This document shows, piece after piece, positions 50,735 to 61,097 of a DNA stretch of 64,000 bases. Both the position numbers and the translations under genes were made by a program. A model generated the notes under the pieces. That model had not been told where the DNA came from. It did not search any database and worked only from the letters and a program-made list of their open reading frames with translations. The DNA is taken from the NCBI RefSeq assembly GCF_028583425.1, contig NC_072801.1, positions 66,851,766 to 66,915,765 on the forward strand, read 5' to 3'. The stretch's first letter is position 1. Every line of letters begins with the position of its first letter. This DNA comes from Eublepharis macularius (lineage: Eukaryota; Chordata; Lepidosauria; Squamata; Eublepharidae).

Positions 50735-50905
50735 CAAGATGGGTAGCTGTGTTAGTCTGTCTGTATCTGAAGAAAAGAGCAAGAGACCAGTAGCACCTAT
50801 AAACATCTGAAGAAGTGAGCTGTGTCTCATGAAAGCTCATACCCTACAATAAATTTTGTTAGTCTTATAGGTGCTCCTGGTCTCTTGATCTTTTCTACTG
50901 CTAGC
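50735..50905 (+). repeat. Hammerhead-like dispersed foldback repeat
   Basis: Arms AGCAAGAGACCAGTAGCACC and GGTGCTCCTGGTCTCTTGAT are inverted. On the plus strand CTGAAGA (50807-50813), stem GTGAG/CTCAT around CTGTGT, and GAAA (50831-50834) form a hammerhead-like core, followed by GCTCATACCCTAC. Confidence 0.7.
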
Positions 50906-52009
50906 TAGATATTGTTAGACTTTCAAACAGGCCTGAAGAAAAATGCCCTGTCCCTTTAATAGAGGCTTAATGTGTGGAAATGGGCGCTGAAGGTTTTCAT
51001 GGCGTGGAGTTCAATTAACATCCAATTAAACCTCAGTTAGAAGGACAGGACATATTTTCTCCAAGCAGTTGGAAACTGTCTTTTTGGCAGAGATCCTATT
51101 TATGACAAGTAGATGTTTACCAAGGGAAGCTTTTCCCATCATTGCATCTACAGCGGGAAGAAGCTTAACTTGCTGAATTTCTGTTTGCTACCTAAGCACA
51201 GGTACTCCAGTGGGAGAAAACAAAGGTTGGCAGCCCCAGTGGAGAGAAAGGTTAGCTGCAGACACAAATATGTGCAGTGACTTCAGACAGAGATAGCAGC
51301 ATATCGACAAAGGCCTCTCCTTCCAACTTCAAAGAGCCTTTGTGTGCCGGGGTGGGTTACCGACAGGTGTCATGACGACTTTAGAGCTTTGGTCTGCCTA
51401 TACTGTTCTTTCTAATTGGCAAAGTAATGACACATGTTTGAACTCTTGGGCAAGTCCTTCAAGATGGTGAACAGTGTCCAGCAGGTAGCGTATAATCTTG
51501 TTTGTCTATTTGTTTATATGTATCTGGAACAGAGCCATAAATTGCAAGCGGAAATGGCCTCCTGTACTGAATTTCCTCATCCCCATCTTGCAGAAATGGG
51601 TTGCTCATCCTAGCCAGGTGAATATCACCTTGCTTCAAAACAAAGCCGCTGTTTAAAGGTAGAGTGCTTGTGGAGTTGGAGGTTCCATTTAACCGTAGCC
51701 AATGCCATCTAGACATTCTATTGGTCAGGTACATCCTAGACGCTTACAGGTAGACGCAAGGAGATTGCTTTCCTCTGTTGCTTAATCCCCAGCACCTGGT
51801 ACTCAAAGGTATACTGCCTCTGGACTTGGAGGTTCCATTTAGCCACTATGATGAATAACTATCAAGGGACATATCTTCTAAAAGTTATCACACTAGCTTA
51901 GCCCTTGACATTCTGCTGCTTTGGGCTCTATCTCCTGTTGGGTGGTGCCAGAAAAGTATGAGAGTCACATTGGCTAAGACAAGAATCACTGTTCTTCAGT
52001 ACCTGCAGT

Positions 52010-52237
52010 TTATAGGGTTGCCAGCTACGCGTTGGGAAATTCCTGGAGATTTGGGGACAGAGCTTGGGTATGGTAAGAGTTTTGAGAGGAGAGGAAGCTC
52101 AGAAGGGATAGGATGCTGTGCAGTCCACCCTCTGAAATTTTTTCTCCAAAGGGAACTGATCTCTGTAGTCTGGACTGGAGATCAGTTAAAATGCTGGGAG
52201 AACTCCAGGTCCCCCCTGGATTGTTGGCAAACCTAAG
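52010..52237. mobile_element. AGGGTTGCCAG-family MITE
   Basis: TATAGGGTTGCCAGCTACGC to GATTGTTGGCAAACCTA, with GGAACTGATCTCTGTAGTCT inside. Confidence 0.8.
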
Positions 52238-52239
52238 TT

Positions 52240-53500
52240 AGCAGCTTGATTACTGAAAAACAGCAACACTTGACAACTGTGCAGCTCCCTTAGAAGTAGC
52301 ACTTGAAACTGAAAACGCGATGTTGCATTTTCCAGCCAGACAGCAGGGTCATTTGTTAAGGGCTGGTTCCTGGAATTCTCTCCCATAAAGCAAAACGAGA
52401 CAGACAATGGTTTTGGAAAAAGTTTTTATTAGAAGATTGCTCTGTTTAGTAGCTCCTGCTTGCACAAAAGGGCCAACCGTGGGGTCACGTGGTGTGGTCT
52501 TTGCTCACCTTTCTTGGATGGACTGCCTCTTTTGGTGTGGCGAGGCACCTGTGCCTGTAACTGCCGTGTGGGAGGTAGAAATTCACCCCCCAGGCACGGA
52601 GCTCATAATGCTAGAGGACATTTGGTTTAAGGCAGGGTAAAAGCACAAGAGGCAAAAAGAACCATTGTTTTGTTCGTTGGCTTGTTTCCTTTCTAGTCTG
52701 TCTTTCTCACTGAGACACAGTGATCAGCCCAGTGATAATTCATATAAGAAAAATTCAGAACAAAATGTAAGGGGAGGAATTTTGACTATATTAAGCATGA
52801 TATATGTACAAAATGGGACATACCCAATTGCATAAGTACAGAAAAAGAACTCAGGGTTAGGCCAGAGAACCAGCTGTCTAGAGCCCTGTCTCCCACACTG
52901 CGGGAAAATTGTTACAAGAGTCATATTAATTGTTAAGAAGGTCTTGATTCAAATTGCCATTCAGCTCAGTGGGCGATCTTACTTAAACCAGTCACACATT
53001 CTCAGCCTAAGCTATAAAACAGGGAGGACAGAGGAAGGGTGAGATAAAACTCTACTTGATTGACAGTGACCGTATGCCTCCAGAAAGCAAAATAACAACA
53101 GACAAAGGTATAGTGCACCTGGCCATGGAGGTTCTGTTTAACCATTATAGCAAGCAACTGTTAACAGACTCTGTCTAATCCTGTATAAAACCAATATAAA
53201 ACCCGCGGCCAAAGCTGCATCTTTTGGCAAGGACTTCCATAATTTAATTCTACAATGTGTAAAAAAGTACCTGTCTGAAGTTGACTGCCCAAACATTTAC
53301 TTGGAGTTCCTAAAATTCTTATATTACTATGGGAGAGGAGGGGGAAAGTTCTCTATATCAATTTTCCCCAAACCATGCATAATTTTATAAATCTTGTCCC
53401 CTCTTAGCCATCTTGTCCCCCTCTTAGTCTTGTCCCCTCTTAGCCATCTTTTCCCCTAAAGTAAAACATTCCTATGTGCATATTTCCAAGGAGGAAATGC
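52240..53500. other. Intergenic, no gene recognised
   Basis: Contains the direct repeat CTTGTCCC(C)TCTTAG near 53395-53450 and unassigned AT-rich sequence. No coding or RNA gene could be supported. Confidence 0.3.
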
Positions 53501-53944
53501 CTCTGTCTTTATTTTGTACATTATGATGCCATGTGTGTGTGCAATGAAAGTGTCTTTGAAACCACATGATTACACAGGTGTATGTGCCAGACAGCTGCGC
53601 TTGACAGTGGCCATTGCAGATGCAGAGATTGAGCAACCCAAAACAGAGGCAAGTTTCAAACTCTTTCAGGAGACAAAGCTTCTAAAGAAAGGATGTATTG
53701 AAAAAAACCCACACGTTTCTTTTGAAATAAAAGAACGCGAGGACTTCCCACCCCTGCAGACAGAAGATTCCAATCAGCTCCCTTCATGGTTTCCTCTCTT
53801 AAGAACAAAGAAACAGTTCAAAGAGAGACTTCGACAAAGGTTGTCACTGCCATTTATTAGGCTTATGTTTTTTTTTCTCAATGCTGTTTCAAATTTCTGC
53901 AATCGACTCCTTATCGTATTGTTTAGTAAATGTCCCAGATGTTG

Positions 53945-54030
53945 ATCTTATGACTTACATTGTGTAATACGCCTTGAGTCTCAGAAAGGTGGACTATCAA
54001 TAACATAAACAGATGAATAAATAAAATCTT
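53945..54030 (+). mobile_element. LINE 3'-end fragment
   Basis: TTGTGTAATACGCCTTGAGT, CTCAGAAAGGTGGACTATCA and GATGAATAAATAAA resemble the 3' end of CR1/L2-type LINEs. It is followed directly by the hammerhead-like repeat at 54045. Confidence 0.45.
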
Positions 54031-54044
54031 CCACTCTGGTAGCA

Positions 54045-54145
54045 GATTCATCTGACGAAGGGAGCTCTGACCCTCGAAAGTGCATACCCTGGAAATCTAG
54101 TGGGTCTTTAAGGTGCTACGGGACCCAAATCCTGCTTTTCTAATG
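54045..54145 (+). repeat. Hammerhead-like dispersed repeat
   Basis: CTGACGA (54052-54058), AGGGAG...CCCTC and GAAA (54076-54079), then GTGCATACCCTGGAAATC and TTTAAGGTGCTACGGGAC. Confidence 0.65.
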
Positions 54146-54624
54146 TCTGCACACCAAGACTCGGTTAATGGCAAGCACAGGAAGGAAGGCTGGTAACAAC
54201 ATTGGGTAACCTAAAGACGTGCTTTCTATTACATAATACGTAAAGTGCAAATTAGATGACATTCATTCCAGGAGAAGATAGCTACATAATTAGAATCAAC
54301 ATATACACTAATTATCTTCCCGGGAGATGCCTTTATTTTGTTCACATTCTTAGTACTATTCGCAGAGTTTGCCACTTGCCAGGTTTTGGTACTGGGTTCT
54401 GCACTTGTGTCTTGGAAAAATTACATGATGTGCAAACACTGCACAAATAATCATTCCAGTGGGAGTGCAGTTTCTGGCCTGTAGACACCAAAGAGAACAG
54501 AAATCCAATGGCATTTAGAAGACGAACATAATTTCCACTTTATTGTCGAAGGCTTTCACGGCCGGAGAACGATGGTTGTTGTGGGTTTTCCGGGCTGTAT
54601 TGCCGTGGTCTTGGCATTGTAGTT

Positions 54625-54665
54625 CCTGACGTTTCGCCAGCAGCTGTGGCTGGCATCTTCAGAGG
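54625..54665 (-). ncRNA. Hammerhead ribozyme-like motif, left arm
   Basis: Minus strand: CCT (stem I) at 54665-54663, CTGAAGA at 54662-54656, stem II GCCAGC/GCTGGC with loop CACAGCT, GAAA at 54635-54632, then CGTC and AGG closing stem I. All conserved core bases of a type I hammerhead are present; stem III is very short. Activity is inferred. Confidence 0.6.
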
Positions 54666-54743
54666 TGTAGCACCAAAAGACAGAGATCTCTCAGTGTCAG
54701 CTGAGAGGGTGACACTGAGAGATCTCTGTCTTTTGGTGCTACA

Positions 54744-54784
54744 CCTCTGAAGATGCCAGCCACAGCTGCTGGCGAAACGTCAGG
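54744..54784 (+). ncRNA. Hammerhead ribozyme-like motif, right arm
   Basis: Plus strand: CCT at 54744-54746, CTGAAGA at 54747-54753, stem II GCCAGC (54755-54760)/GCTGGC (54768-54773), GAAA at 54774-54777, the two-base stem III and GTC cleavage triplet ending at 54781, and AGG at 54782-54784 pairing with the first CCT. It mirrors the left-arm copy. Confidence 0.6.
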
Positions 54785-55269
54785 AACTACAATGCCAAGA
54801 CCACAGCAATACAGCCTGGAAAACCCAGAACAACCATCATTTCCACTTTTTGTGTTAGAGCTCGCTTCATCCGATGCGCTAGAAGGTAAATCTCTCCAAA
54901 TACTAGGGGCATCCAATGGAGTTTGAAGGAAATGCTTCTTTACTCAACAAGTGATTAAAATGTGGAATTTGCTGCCAGAGGATATTGTAAATGGCCACAT
55001 GCATAAATGGCTTTAAAAGAGAATTAGATTCATGGAGGATAGGTCCATCAGTGGCTAGTAGCCATGCTAAAGGAAAGATGCATATTCAGAGGCAGTCAAC
55101 CTCTGAAGCCCAGTGCCAGGAGGCAACTTCAGGGGAGCCCTTGGCCTCTATGCCCTGTTTATTGGCCCTCCTAAGAAAACTGATTCTCCACTGTGTGAAA
55201 CAGGATGCTAGACTAGATGGACCACTTGTCTGATCCAACAGGGCTCTTCTTATATTCTTATATTCGTAT

Positions 55270-55400
55270 ATTGCACGGGATGAAGAGAACTGTGATTCTT
55301 GAAAGCTTATGCTACAATAAAGTTGGTTAGTCTTTAAGGTGCTATTGGACTCTTTACTATTTTGCTACCACAGACTAACGTAGCTAACTCCTCTGGATCT
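55270..55400 (+). repeat. Hammerhead-like dispersed repeat
   Basis: TGAAGA (55281-55286; the preceding C is A here), stem GAA/TTC, GAAA (55301-55304), a hairpin AGC-TTAT-GCT as stem III, then TTAGTCTTTAAGGTGCTATT, GGACTCTTTACTATTTTGCT and AGCTAACTCCTCTGGATC. Confidence 0.65.
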
Positions 55401-55547
55401 TATATTCTTAACAGTGGAAGAGGGCTGCCCCAACGGTTGTTACTAGATTCATTAGGTCAGTCTGTTGCTGATTTAAAAAATGCCCTTCTCTGATAAACTT
55501 CAAAGGGAGAATTCAATGAAAAATAGCCAAATTAGAGTTCATTAACA

Positions 55548-55650
55548 AGTTCAAGACTATCTGTGTAGTCCTAAGAAGAGTTACTCCAATCTCAGACCAC
55601 TGATTTCAATGGGCTTAGACAGGAGTAACTTGTTTTAGGATTGCACTGTA
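55548..55650. repeat. Short foldback repeat (GATTGCACTG family)
   Basis: AGTCCTAAGAAGAGTTACTC and CAATCTCAGACCACTGATTT are mirrored by CAATGGGCTTAGACAGGAGT and AACTTGTTTTAGGATTGCAC. Confidence 0.65.
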
Positions 55651-56004
55651 TGTTCCCTCCAGGTTTGAATAGGACCTGGGGTACCTCACTTATTATAGGT
55701 ACTAATATCCTGCATATATCTCACTTTTTGCAGATGTTAACTTGTTCAACTGTACCCCTGCAACTTCCTATCATATCATTTCTGTATCTTATTTCAATCC
55801 TGTACTAGATTTTATGTTAATTGGGCTTTGCCTATCTAACAATAGTCGGGGGGGGGGTCATCATCCATTTGCTCTTTTGATATAATCTTGTCTTAAGCCA
55901 GCACCTCTTTGTAATTTCTCCCCCGACCCTGCTTGTCTGTTGTAAATATAAAGAAATATAAATGCATAGGATTTACATGCCATGCATCCAATGAAGTGAG
56001 CTCT

Positions 56005-56085
56005 GACTCATTGAAAGCTTGCGCTAGAATAAAATATTGTAAGTCTTTAAAGTGCCACTGGAGTCCTGTTTTATTTTGCACAACC
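56005..56085 (+). repeat. Dispersed repeat of the GGTGCTACTGGACTC class
   Basis: CTGACTCATTGAAAGCTTGC, GCTAGAATAAAATATTGTAA, GTCTTTAAAGTGCCACTGGA and GTCCTGTTTTATTTTGCAC. Confidence 0.6.
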
Positions 56086-56864
56086 GATGTTTATCTCTAA
56101 CCTGGCAAGTCTTCCATACTGCTGTTGTCAAAGGCTCAGTAGAAGTAGGCCAAGGTACCAGACCCATTTTTTTCTGGACCATTGGCAACTCTTATTGATC
56201 TTAATCACCACTGTTTTTCTTTCTTCTGCCTTCCTTTCCCCCCTCGCAATCACCCGTTTTTAGCTTTTCTGGCCTAACAACTGGTGGCCTAGCAGTTTCC
56301 AGCTATGCTTCATGACTGGTTGGAGAAGGTTTTACTGGGTTCCTATGAAATACTCGCTTTCCCCCCTTCCTAGAGAAATGGGTTCAATAGGCATTCCAAT
56401 GACAGTCCAGAATAGAGACAGCTATGGGGGCTCCCAGAAGCCATTTCCATTAAGGTTGTTAACAAACCTGGAGAAAAAACATCCTGTCCTTTTACTTTAT
56501 GTGTAGAAATTGGCAGGTAAGCATTTTGTAAATAACATCCTATTAATCTTCTATTAAAGGGACAGGGTGCTTTTCCCCAGGCCTGTTGGTGGCCGAGTTT
56601 CCATGTGGAGCCCAAACGTCAAGAAAACACAAATGTGGGAAGCTTATACATGTTACCAACTTGCCAACCAGCCCTTCAATGCACCCTTCTCCTAAGGTGG
56701 CTGCATATCTTTTCTGCCTTTCACAGTGGCGTGCTAGGCAAGACGCACTCGAATACAGAGATGGGGGAAACATCAGCTGTCGCATTTCTGCCTGCCAGAG
56801 AGCTGCTAAAGGCAAAGAGCCCTGCAAGAAATAAAGGTGGCAACAGGATCTCTTTTCTGTAAGC

Positions 56865-56975
56865 AAGATGAAAAGAGCAAGAGTCCAGTAGCACCTATGT
56901 AGTCTTACAGATGCTTCTGGACTTTTGCTCTTTTCTACTGCTACAGACAGACTAACACAACTACCCATCTTGATC
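56865..56975. repeat. Short foldback of the GGTGCTACTGGACTC class
   Basis: AAAGAGCAAGAGTCCAGTAG and CACCTATGTAGTCTTACAGA, then CTTCTGGACTTTTGCTCTTT and ACAGACAGACTAACACAACT. Confidence 0.65.
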
Positions 56976-57109
56976 TATAAGCCAGATGGCAGGGAGAACT
57001 TTGGCAGGTGAAAATCTACGTCCAGAGAATTTTTCTTTGCCTTAGATGGAATATAGTTACAGACCAAGCCAAACATCCAGTCCCAAACCTATCCAATCTA
57101 GCCTTCTAC

Positions 57110-57360
57110 TCACTCACTTAGAAGCTGCTGTGTGAAGTCTGTCCTCCTTCTCGAACTGCCAGACGGACTGCAGTCTCTGACCACGGATAGAAATTTGCTT
57201 CCCACTCCAGCGCTCATGCAGATAAACCACCGAAGGAGTCCTTACCCCGGACTTAATATCTCCTCCCCGTCTGTGCTCTTGCACATGCAACCACGCGCCA
57301 ACCACCCCGTGTACCATCGAAACTCTGGCCCCGCCCGAGCAAGCGAAGCCAAAATTAGTT
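57110..57360 (-). promoter_or_regulatory. GC-richer block with a donor-like site, possible distal 5' exon or promoter of the SLC12A gene
   Basis: The block is richer in GC and CpG than its surroundings (CCCCGCCCGAGCAAGCGAAG near 57330). On the minus strand it ends with a strong splice donor match, TCTAA then GTGAGTGAGT, near 57115. An acceptor-like site lies just upstream of the SLC12A start codon, so a non-coding first exon about 12 kb upstream is possible. This is a guess from sequence composition and one splice match. Confidence 0.2.
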
Positions 57361-57754
57361 CAGTGAAGGCCTGAGGATGGTTGCGGAACACTTAGAACCT
57401 GGCAGGGTGTAGTGCTGGTTGGCATCTGGAGGCGGCGGCAACAAGACATTAATATTGCTGGCACTTGCTTAGTGGTGGCTGCTACACATATTATTATTCT
57501 TTTTTTAAAAAACAAGGTCCAAACCCTAACACCTTGGTTGAAACTTGTTCAGGATGAATGAAAAAAAATCTCTGCCTTAGAGGTATATCATGTGCTGTGG
57601 AGAGAAGAACTTCGAGAAACAGCTTTCTAGGAGTCTTAACTTTTGGTGAGGGGCGGGGGGCGGGAATCCTGAAGAAAACATAAAGTACCTATTTAAAAGG
57701 TACAAACTGGACAGTGTGGGAGCATGTCTGTTATTTCCTTGTATGGCTACCATC

Positions 57755-58118
57755 CTTTAGGTGAGGCCTGGTGGTCTCCTGGAACTACAGTTGCTCTCCA
57801 GATGACGGGAATCAGTTCCCCTGGAGAAAATGGAGGACGGACTCCAGGACTTTTTTGTGGTGGGGCTCACTGGCATTGAGTACTGGCACCTTTGTGAGGG
57901 GGCTCTCCCAAGTCCTGAGGGGGGAATTGGTGGACATTAGTGCAAGTTTATATATGAGTACCTGCACCTTTAAAAAACAAAAAAAAGCACTGGTGGATTA
58001 TAGGACGTGGTATCCTTTCTGAGTTCTGTCCCCTCCCCAAACTCTGTCCTTTCCAGGTTCCACCCCTCCCCCTCAAATTCACCTGGAATTTCCTCAACCA
58101 GGAGTTGGCAACCCTATA
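57755..58118. mobile_element. AGGGTTGCCAG-family MITE with an inner insertion (about 57852-57992)
   Basis: Outer: AGGTGAGGCCTGGTGGTCTC and TTCCCCTGGAGAAAATGGAG to CAGGAGTTGGCAACCCTATA. Inner: begins CAGGACTTTTTTGTGG and ends AAAAAAAAGCACTG, a hAT-like pair of ends. The duplicated flanks are too changed to be sure. Confidence 0.6.
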
Positions 58119-58930
58119 ATGAAGTAAATAAATAACTAGCTAAGCAGGTGTGGGTGCTTTGCGCCCGTAGCAGTCAAATTTAAACGAGATGCTAGTTGAG
58201 TGCAAAGCCCCATTGGTAAATATTTTTGCTTTGATAACCTCTTGTTTAAAACTGCAAGGAGACGTCAGAAAAGATTGCTCTCTGCCTGAAACGCCAGAGA
58301 ATCCCTGTCAGACAGAGTAAGCAATACCGATCCAAATAGACCAACTGGCTAATTTTGGATATGGCAGTTCAATCGCGTAGGGTAATATTTAGTAGCCAGA
58401 ACAGTGAGCTGCAGTACAATAAAATGTGGATCCCCCCCCCTTCCTTGTGCATCCTTCTCCTCCCATTTTTATCTCCCTCTCCAAACTTGCCTGTCTCCAC
58501 AGCCCCTCTGTTCCCTTCCCGTGTTCTTTATGGTCCATTGGGAGAAGGAGAGAGAATTGTCTGAACAAAAATGTTCTGAGGTCAACCAGGGCACTGTCTC
58601 AGCAGCTTCCTGTAAATGCCCCAGAAATAGGGGATTTTTTTTTTGTGCCAAGGGCGTTGTTCCAAGGAATGCCCTGCTGGACACACCCAATACTTAACTC
58701 CCATTCCAATCCTGGAACTCAGAACAGAACCCTGAACACATTCTAGACTCAGCCTAACCCACCTCTGCAAACCACCAGAATTGTTCCCATCACTGGAGAA
58801 AGCGGAGAATCCAAGAGTCCTGCCTCACCCTTCATCCCATACCAAATTGCTGTGGCTAAAAGGAAAAACTGGTGTTCCTGGCTGTGGTTTACATGTCTAG
58901 ATTGATGAAGGCATGGGGAAGTGATTGGCT
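58119..58930. other. Intergenic, no gene recognised
   Basis: Contains a C-run and pyrimidine-rich tracts near 58430-58530. Overlapping open frames on both strands lack family resemblance. Confidence 0.3.
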
Positions 58931-58932
58931 GT

Positions 58933-59273
58933 CTCCAGGGATTTTTTTCTGGGAAAAGAGGTGGTGGAAGTCAGTGGTGGAACTCAGTGATGGAACTCAG
59001 GACCGCACAATGACGTCACTTTGGGTCAGCTGGAACAAGGGGGGAATTTTTAAAAGTTTAAATCGCCCTTGGCAAAAATGGTCACATGGCTGGTGGCCTT
59101 GCCCCCTGATCTCCAGACAGAAGGGAGTTTAGATTGCCCTCCGCGCCAGCAGAGCGGAGGGCAATCTAAACTCCCCTCTGCCTGGAGATCAGTGGGAGGG
59201 GCCACTGGCCATGTGGCCTTTTTCAAGAGGTGCCGGAACTCCGTTCCACCGCATTCCCGCTGAAAAAAAGCCC
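58933..59273. mobile_element. hAT MITE (family B), 8-bp target duplication
   Basis: Ends CAGGGATTTTTTTCTGGG and GCTGAAAAAAAGCCCTG. Flanks GCTGTCTC and GCCGTCTC differ at one base. Contains a short internal tandem duplication (GGTGGAAGTCAG, GGTGGAACTCAG). Confidence 0.85.
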
Positions 59274-59389
59274 TGGCCGTCTCTCACCAGAGTCAAATAG
59301 AAACATTTAAAGGGCCCAGGAGCATTCTGAGTTGAGCCAACGGTGCCTGAGTCCACCTTATTCCTTACCAACAGCACTCCAGAGAGAAT

Positions 59390-59612
59390 CTCTCTACACG
59401 AGATATCTTACACGGGGACGCTACAGTGTAGGGAGATGCAATGTTAGCCGGGAAGCATTATTTGAAAAGACAGAGCCAAAGACACTGTCAATTTCACCTC
59501 TCCATATGAGGGTAGTTTAAAAAGTCAGAGCCCGCAGAGATTGCTCCTCAAAAGGTTTGTTGATTTAATCTTTGCCTCCCAGAAGGCTCTGTCAATTTCT
59601 TCCTCCTGTCAA
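59390..59612. mobile_element. Family A MITE, partial
   Basis: TACACGAGATATCTTACACG, GGAGATGCAATGTTAGCCGG and TCAATTTCACCTCTCCATAT, then AAGGTTTGTTGATTTAATCT and CCCAGAAGGCTCTGTCAATT, matching 5801-7102. Confidence 0.6.
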
Positions 59613-59621
59613 AGGGTCAAT

Positions 59622-59797
59622 GAAGTAAGATTTCCAACCTCCAGGCGGGGCCTGGAGATCTCCTGGAATTATAACTGCTCTCCAGACCACAGAGATCAGT
59701 TCCCCTGGAGCAAGTGGATGGTCCCTTCCTTTCCTAAACTCCGCCTTCCCCAGACTTCACCCCCAAATCTCCAGGAATTTCCCATCCCAGAGCTGTG
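59622..59797. mobile_element. AGGGTTGCCAG-family MITE
   Basis: AGATTTCCAACCTCCAGGCG, GGCCTGGAGATCTCCTGGAA, ATCAGTTCCCCTGGAGCAAG and GGAATTTCCCATCCCAGAGC. Confidence 0.65.
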
Positions 59798-59804
59798 TAC
59801 ATGT

Positions 59805-60175
59805 TATGTGCCATCAAGTCACCTCTGACCTATGGTGACCCTATGAATGAAAGGCCTCCAAAGCGTCCTGCCATTAACAGACTTGCTCAGATCCTGCAAA
59901 CTGGAGGATGTGGCTTCTTTTATTGAGTCAAGCCATCTCGTTTTAGGTCTTCTTCTTTTCCTGCTGCCTTCCACTTTTCCTAGCATTATTGACTTTTCCA
60001 GAGAATCTTGTCTTCTTATGATGCGACCAAAGTACGATAGCCTCAGTTTTGTCATTTTAGATTCTAGGGAGAATTCAGGCTTGCTATGATCTAGTACCCG
60101 CTTATTGGTCTTTTTGGCCATCCATAGTATCTGCAAAGCTCTCCTCCAGCACCACGTTTCAAATGAAACCTAGAG
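59805..60175 (-). mobile_element. BovB (RTE) LINE 3' end, minus strand
   Basis: The minus-strand frame (60136-59819) reads KMTKLRLSYFGRIIRRQDSL, EKSIMLGKVEGSRKRRRPKT, RWLDSIKEATSSSLQDL and TLWRPFIHRVT, the C terminus of BovB-type reverse transcriptase as I know it. The conserved 3' end appears inverted as GTGCCATCAAGTCACCTCTG and ACCTATGGTGACCCTATGAA. It is 5'-truncated; BovB is abundant in squamates. Confidence 0.85.
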
Positions 60176-60179
60176 TTGG

Positions 60180-61097
60180 CAATCCTACAATGAAGACTTG
60201 GGGTTAGTTCTCACAAACAACAAATTAGGAGGCCAACTCATTTCACCACTGTGCTTCAGACTGTGGATCCGACTGAACATTCCTCTGTATGTGTGTTTGT
60301 GTGTAAGAACAGTGATAAGCTAGCTTTCTTAGTGCAGGGAATTTGTTTCATCTTTGCAAGCCTGTGTTGTGAGATTGCTGAGGTTTGTAAGAACTGGGCC
60401 TTCACTGGCTGGGGACATCTGACTTGCTCTGTATGCCCACTCCTATCGTATCTTGGTCCCAGCTATAATTAACTTTGCCAGCTGCATCTGGGCTGGCGGC
60501 CAACATTCTGGAGCGGTCACAGTCCAGCTACGGATAGCGTGTAGGCCCAGGAAAGGAGCAGGCCCAGCAGGTGAGAGGGCACAGTTGGGGACCCCCCAAG
60601 AGGGTACAGAGAAGCTCAACAATGCTTGGAGGGTTGGTGAGAAGTTGTGTGAGAGTGTAGGGCAACTTGGGGGAAGGGAAAAAGGGTCATGCGGGGTAGG
60701 AGATTTGCATGTCCGTGCTGCCTTTCACCCTTCCGAAAGAACACACACTTCATCATTGCACAAAACAGAAGCACGTGATGATGAGGCAAACAAAAAATGC
60801 ACACTGCAACCCCTGTGCAGGTGCCATCACAAACTGACTCATAATATTACGCTCCCATGCATGCAGATACACCATTCTGTTCTTGGGAACACCCTCACGG
60901 CAAAAATTATACACCCACTGGGTCATTACAGTCACTCTCACTCCTCGGGAAGTTAGCATATTACACCCCCAGAAGCACCATTCTCCTCTGATTTAAATAG
61001 TCAAGAAACATCACGCCTTCTAAAATGCAGCCTACATAGACACAATTAAAAACGTGAGCACACACATCTCTTATTAGGTATAGTTTACATTTTATAG
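60180..61097. other. Intergenic, no gene recognised
   Basis: A 167-codon open frame at 60453-60956 (plus) has no family resemblance or splice support. No element was identified. Confidence 0.3.

Larger units (their letters stand above)
54542..54838. mobile_element. Penelope-like foldback element with two opposed hammerhead motifs
   Basis: Two arms of about 130 bases (about 54571-54699 and 54710-54839) are near-perfect inverted copies around a 10-base centre. The insertion is bounded by the 11-base direct repeat ATTTCCACTTT (54531-54541 and 54839-54849). Each arm holds a hammerhead-type motif (plus strand 54744-54784, minus strand 54665-54625). The outer left end GTCGAAGGCTTTCACGGCCG resembles the terminal region of Penelope-like elements as I remember it. 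No protein-coding part is present. Confidence 0.7.

Noticed and set aside
53514-53945. 143-codon open frame, plus strand
   Set aside because: No family resemblance, no splice signals in phase, and it runs into a LINE-like 3' end.
60453-60956. 167-codon open frame, plus strand
   Set aside because: Composition looks random, no domain or motif, no promoter or splice context.
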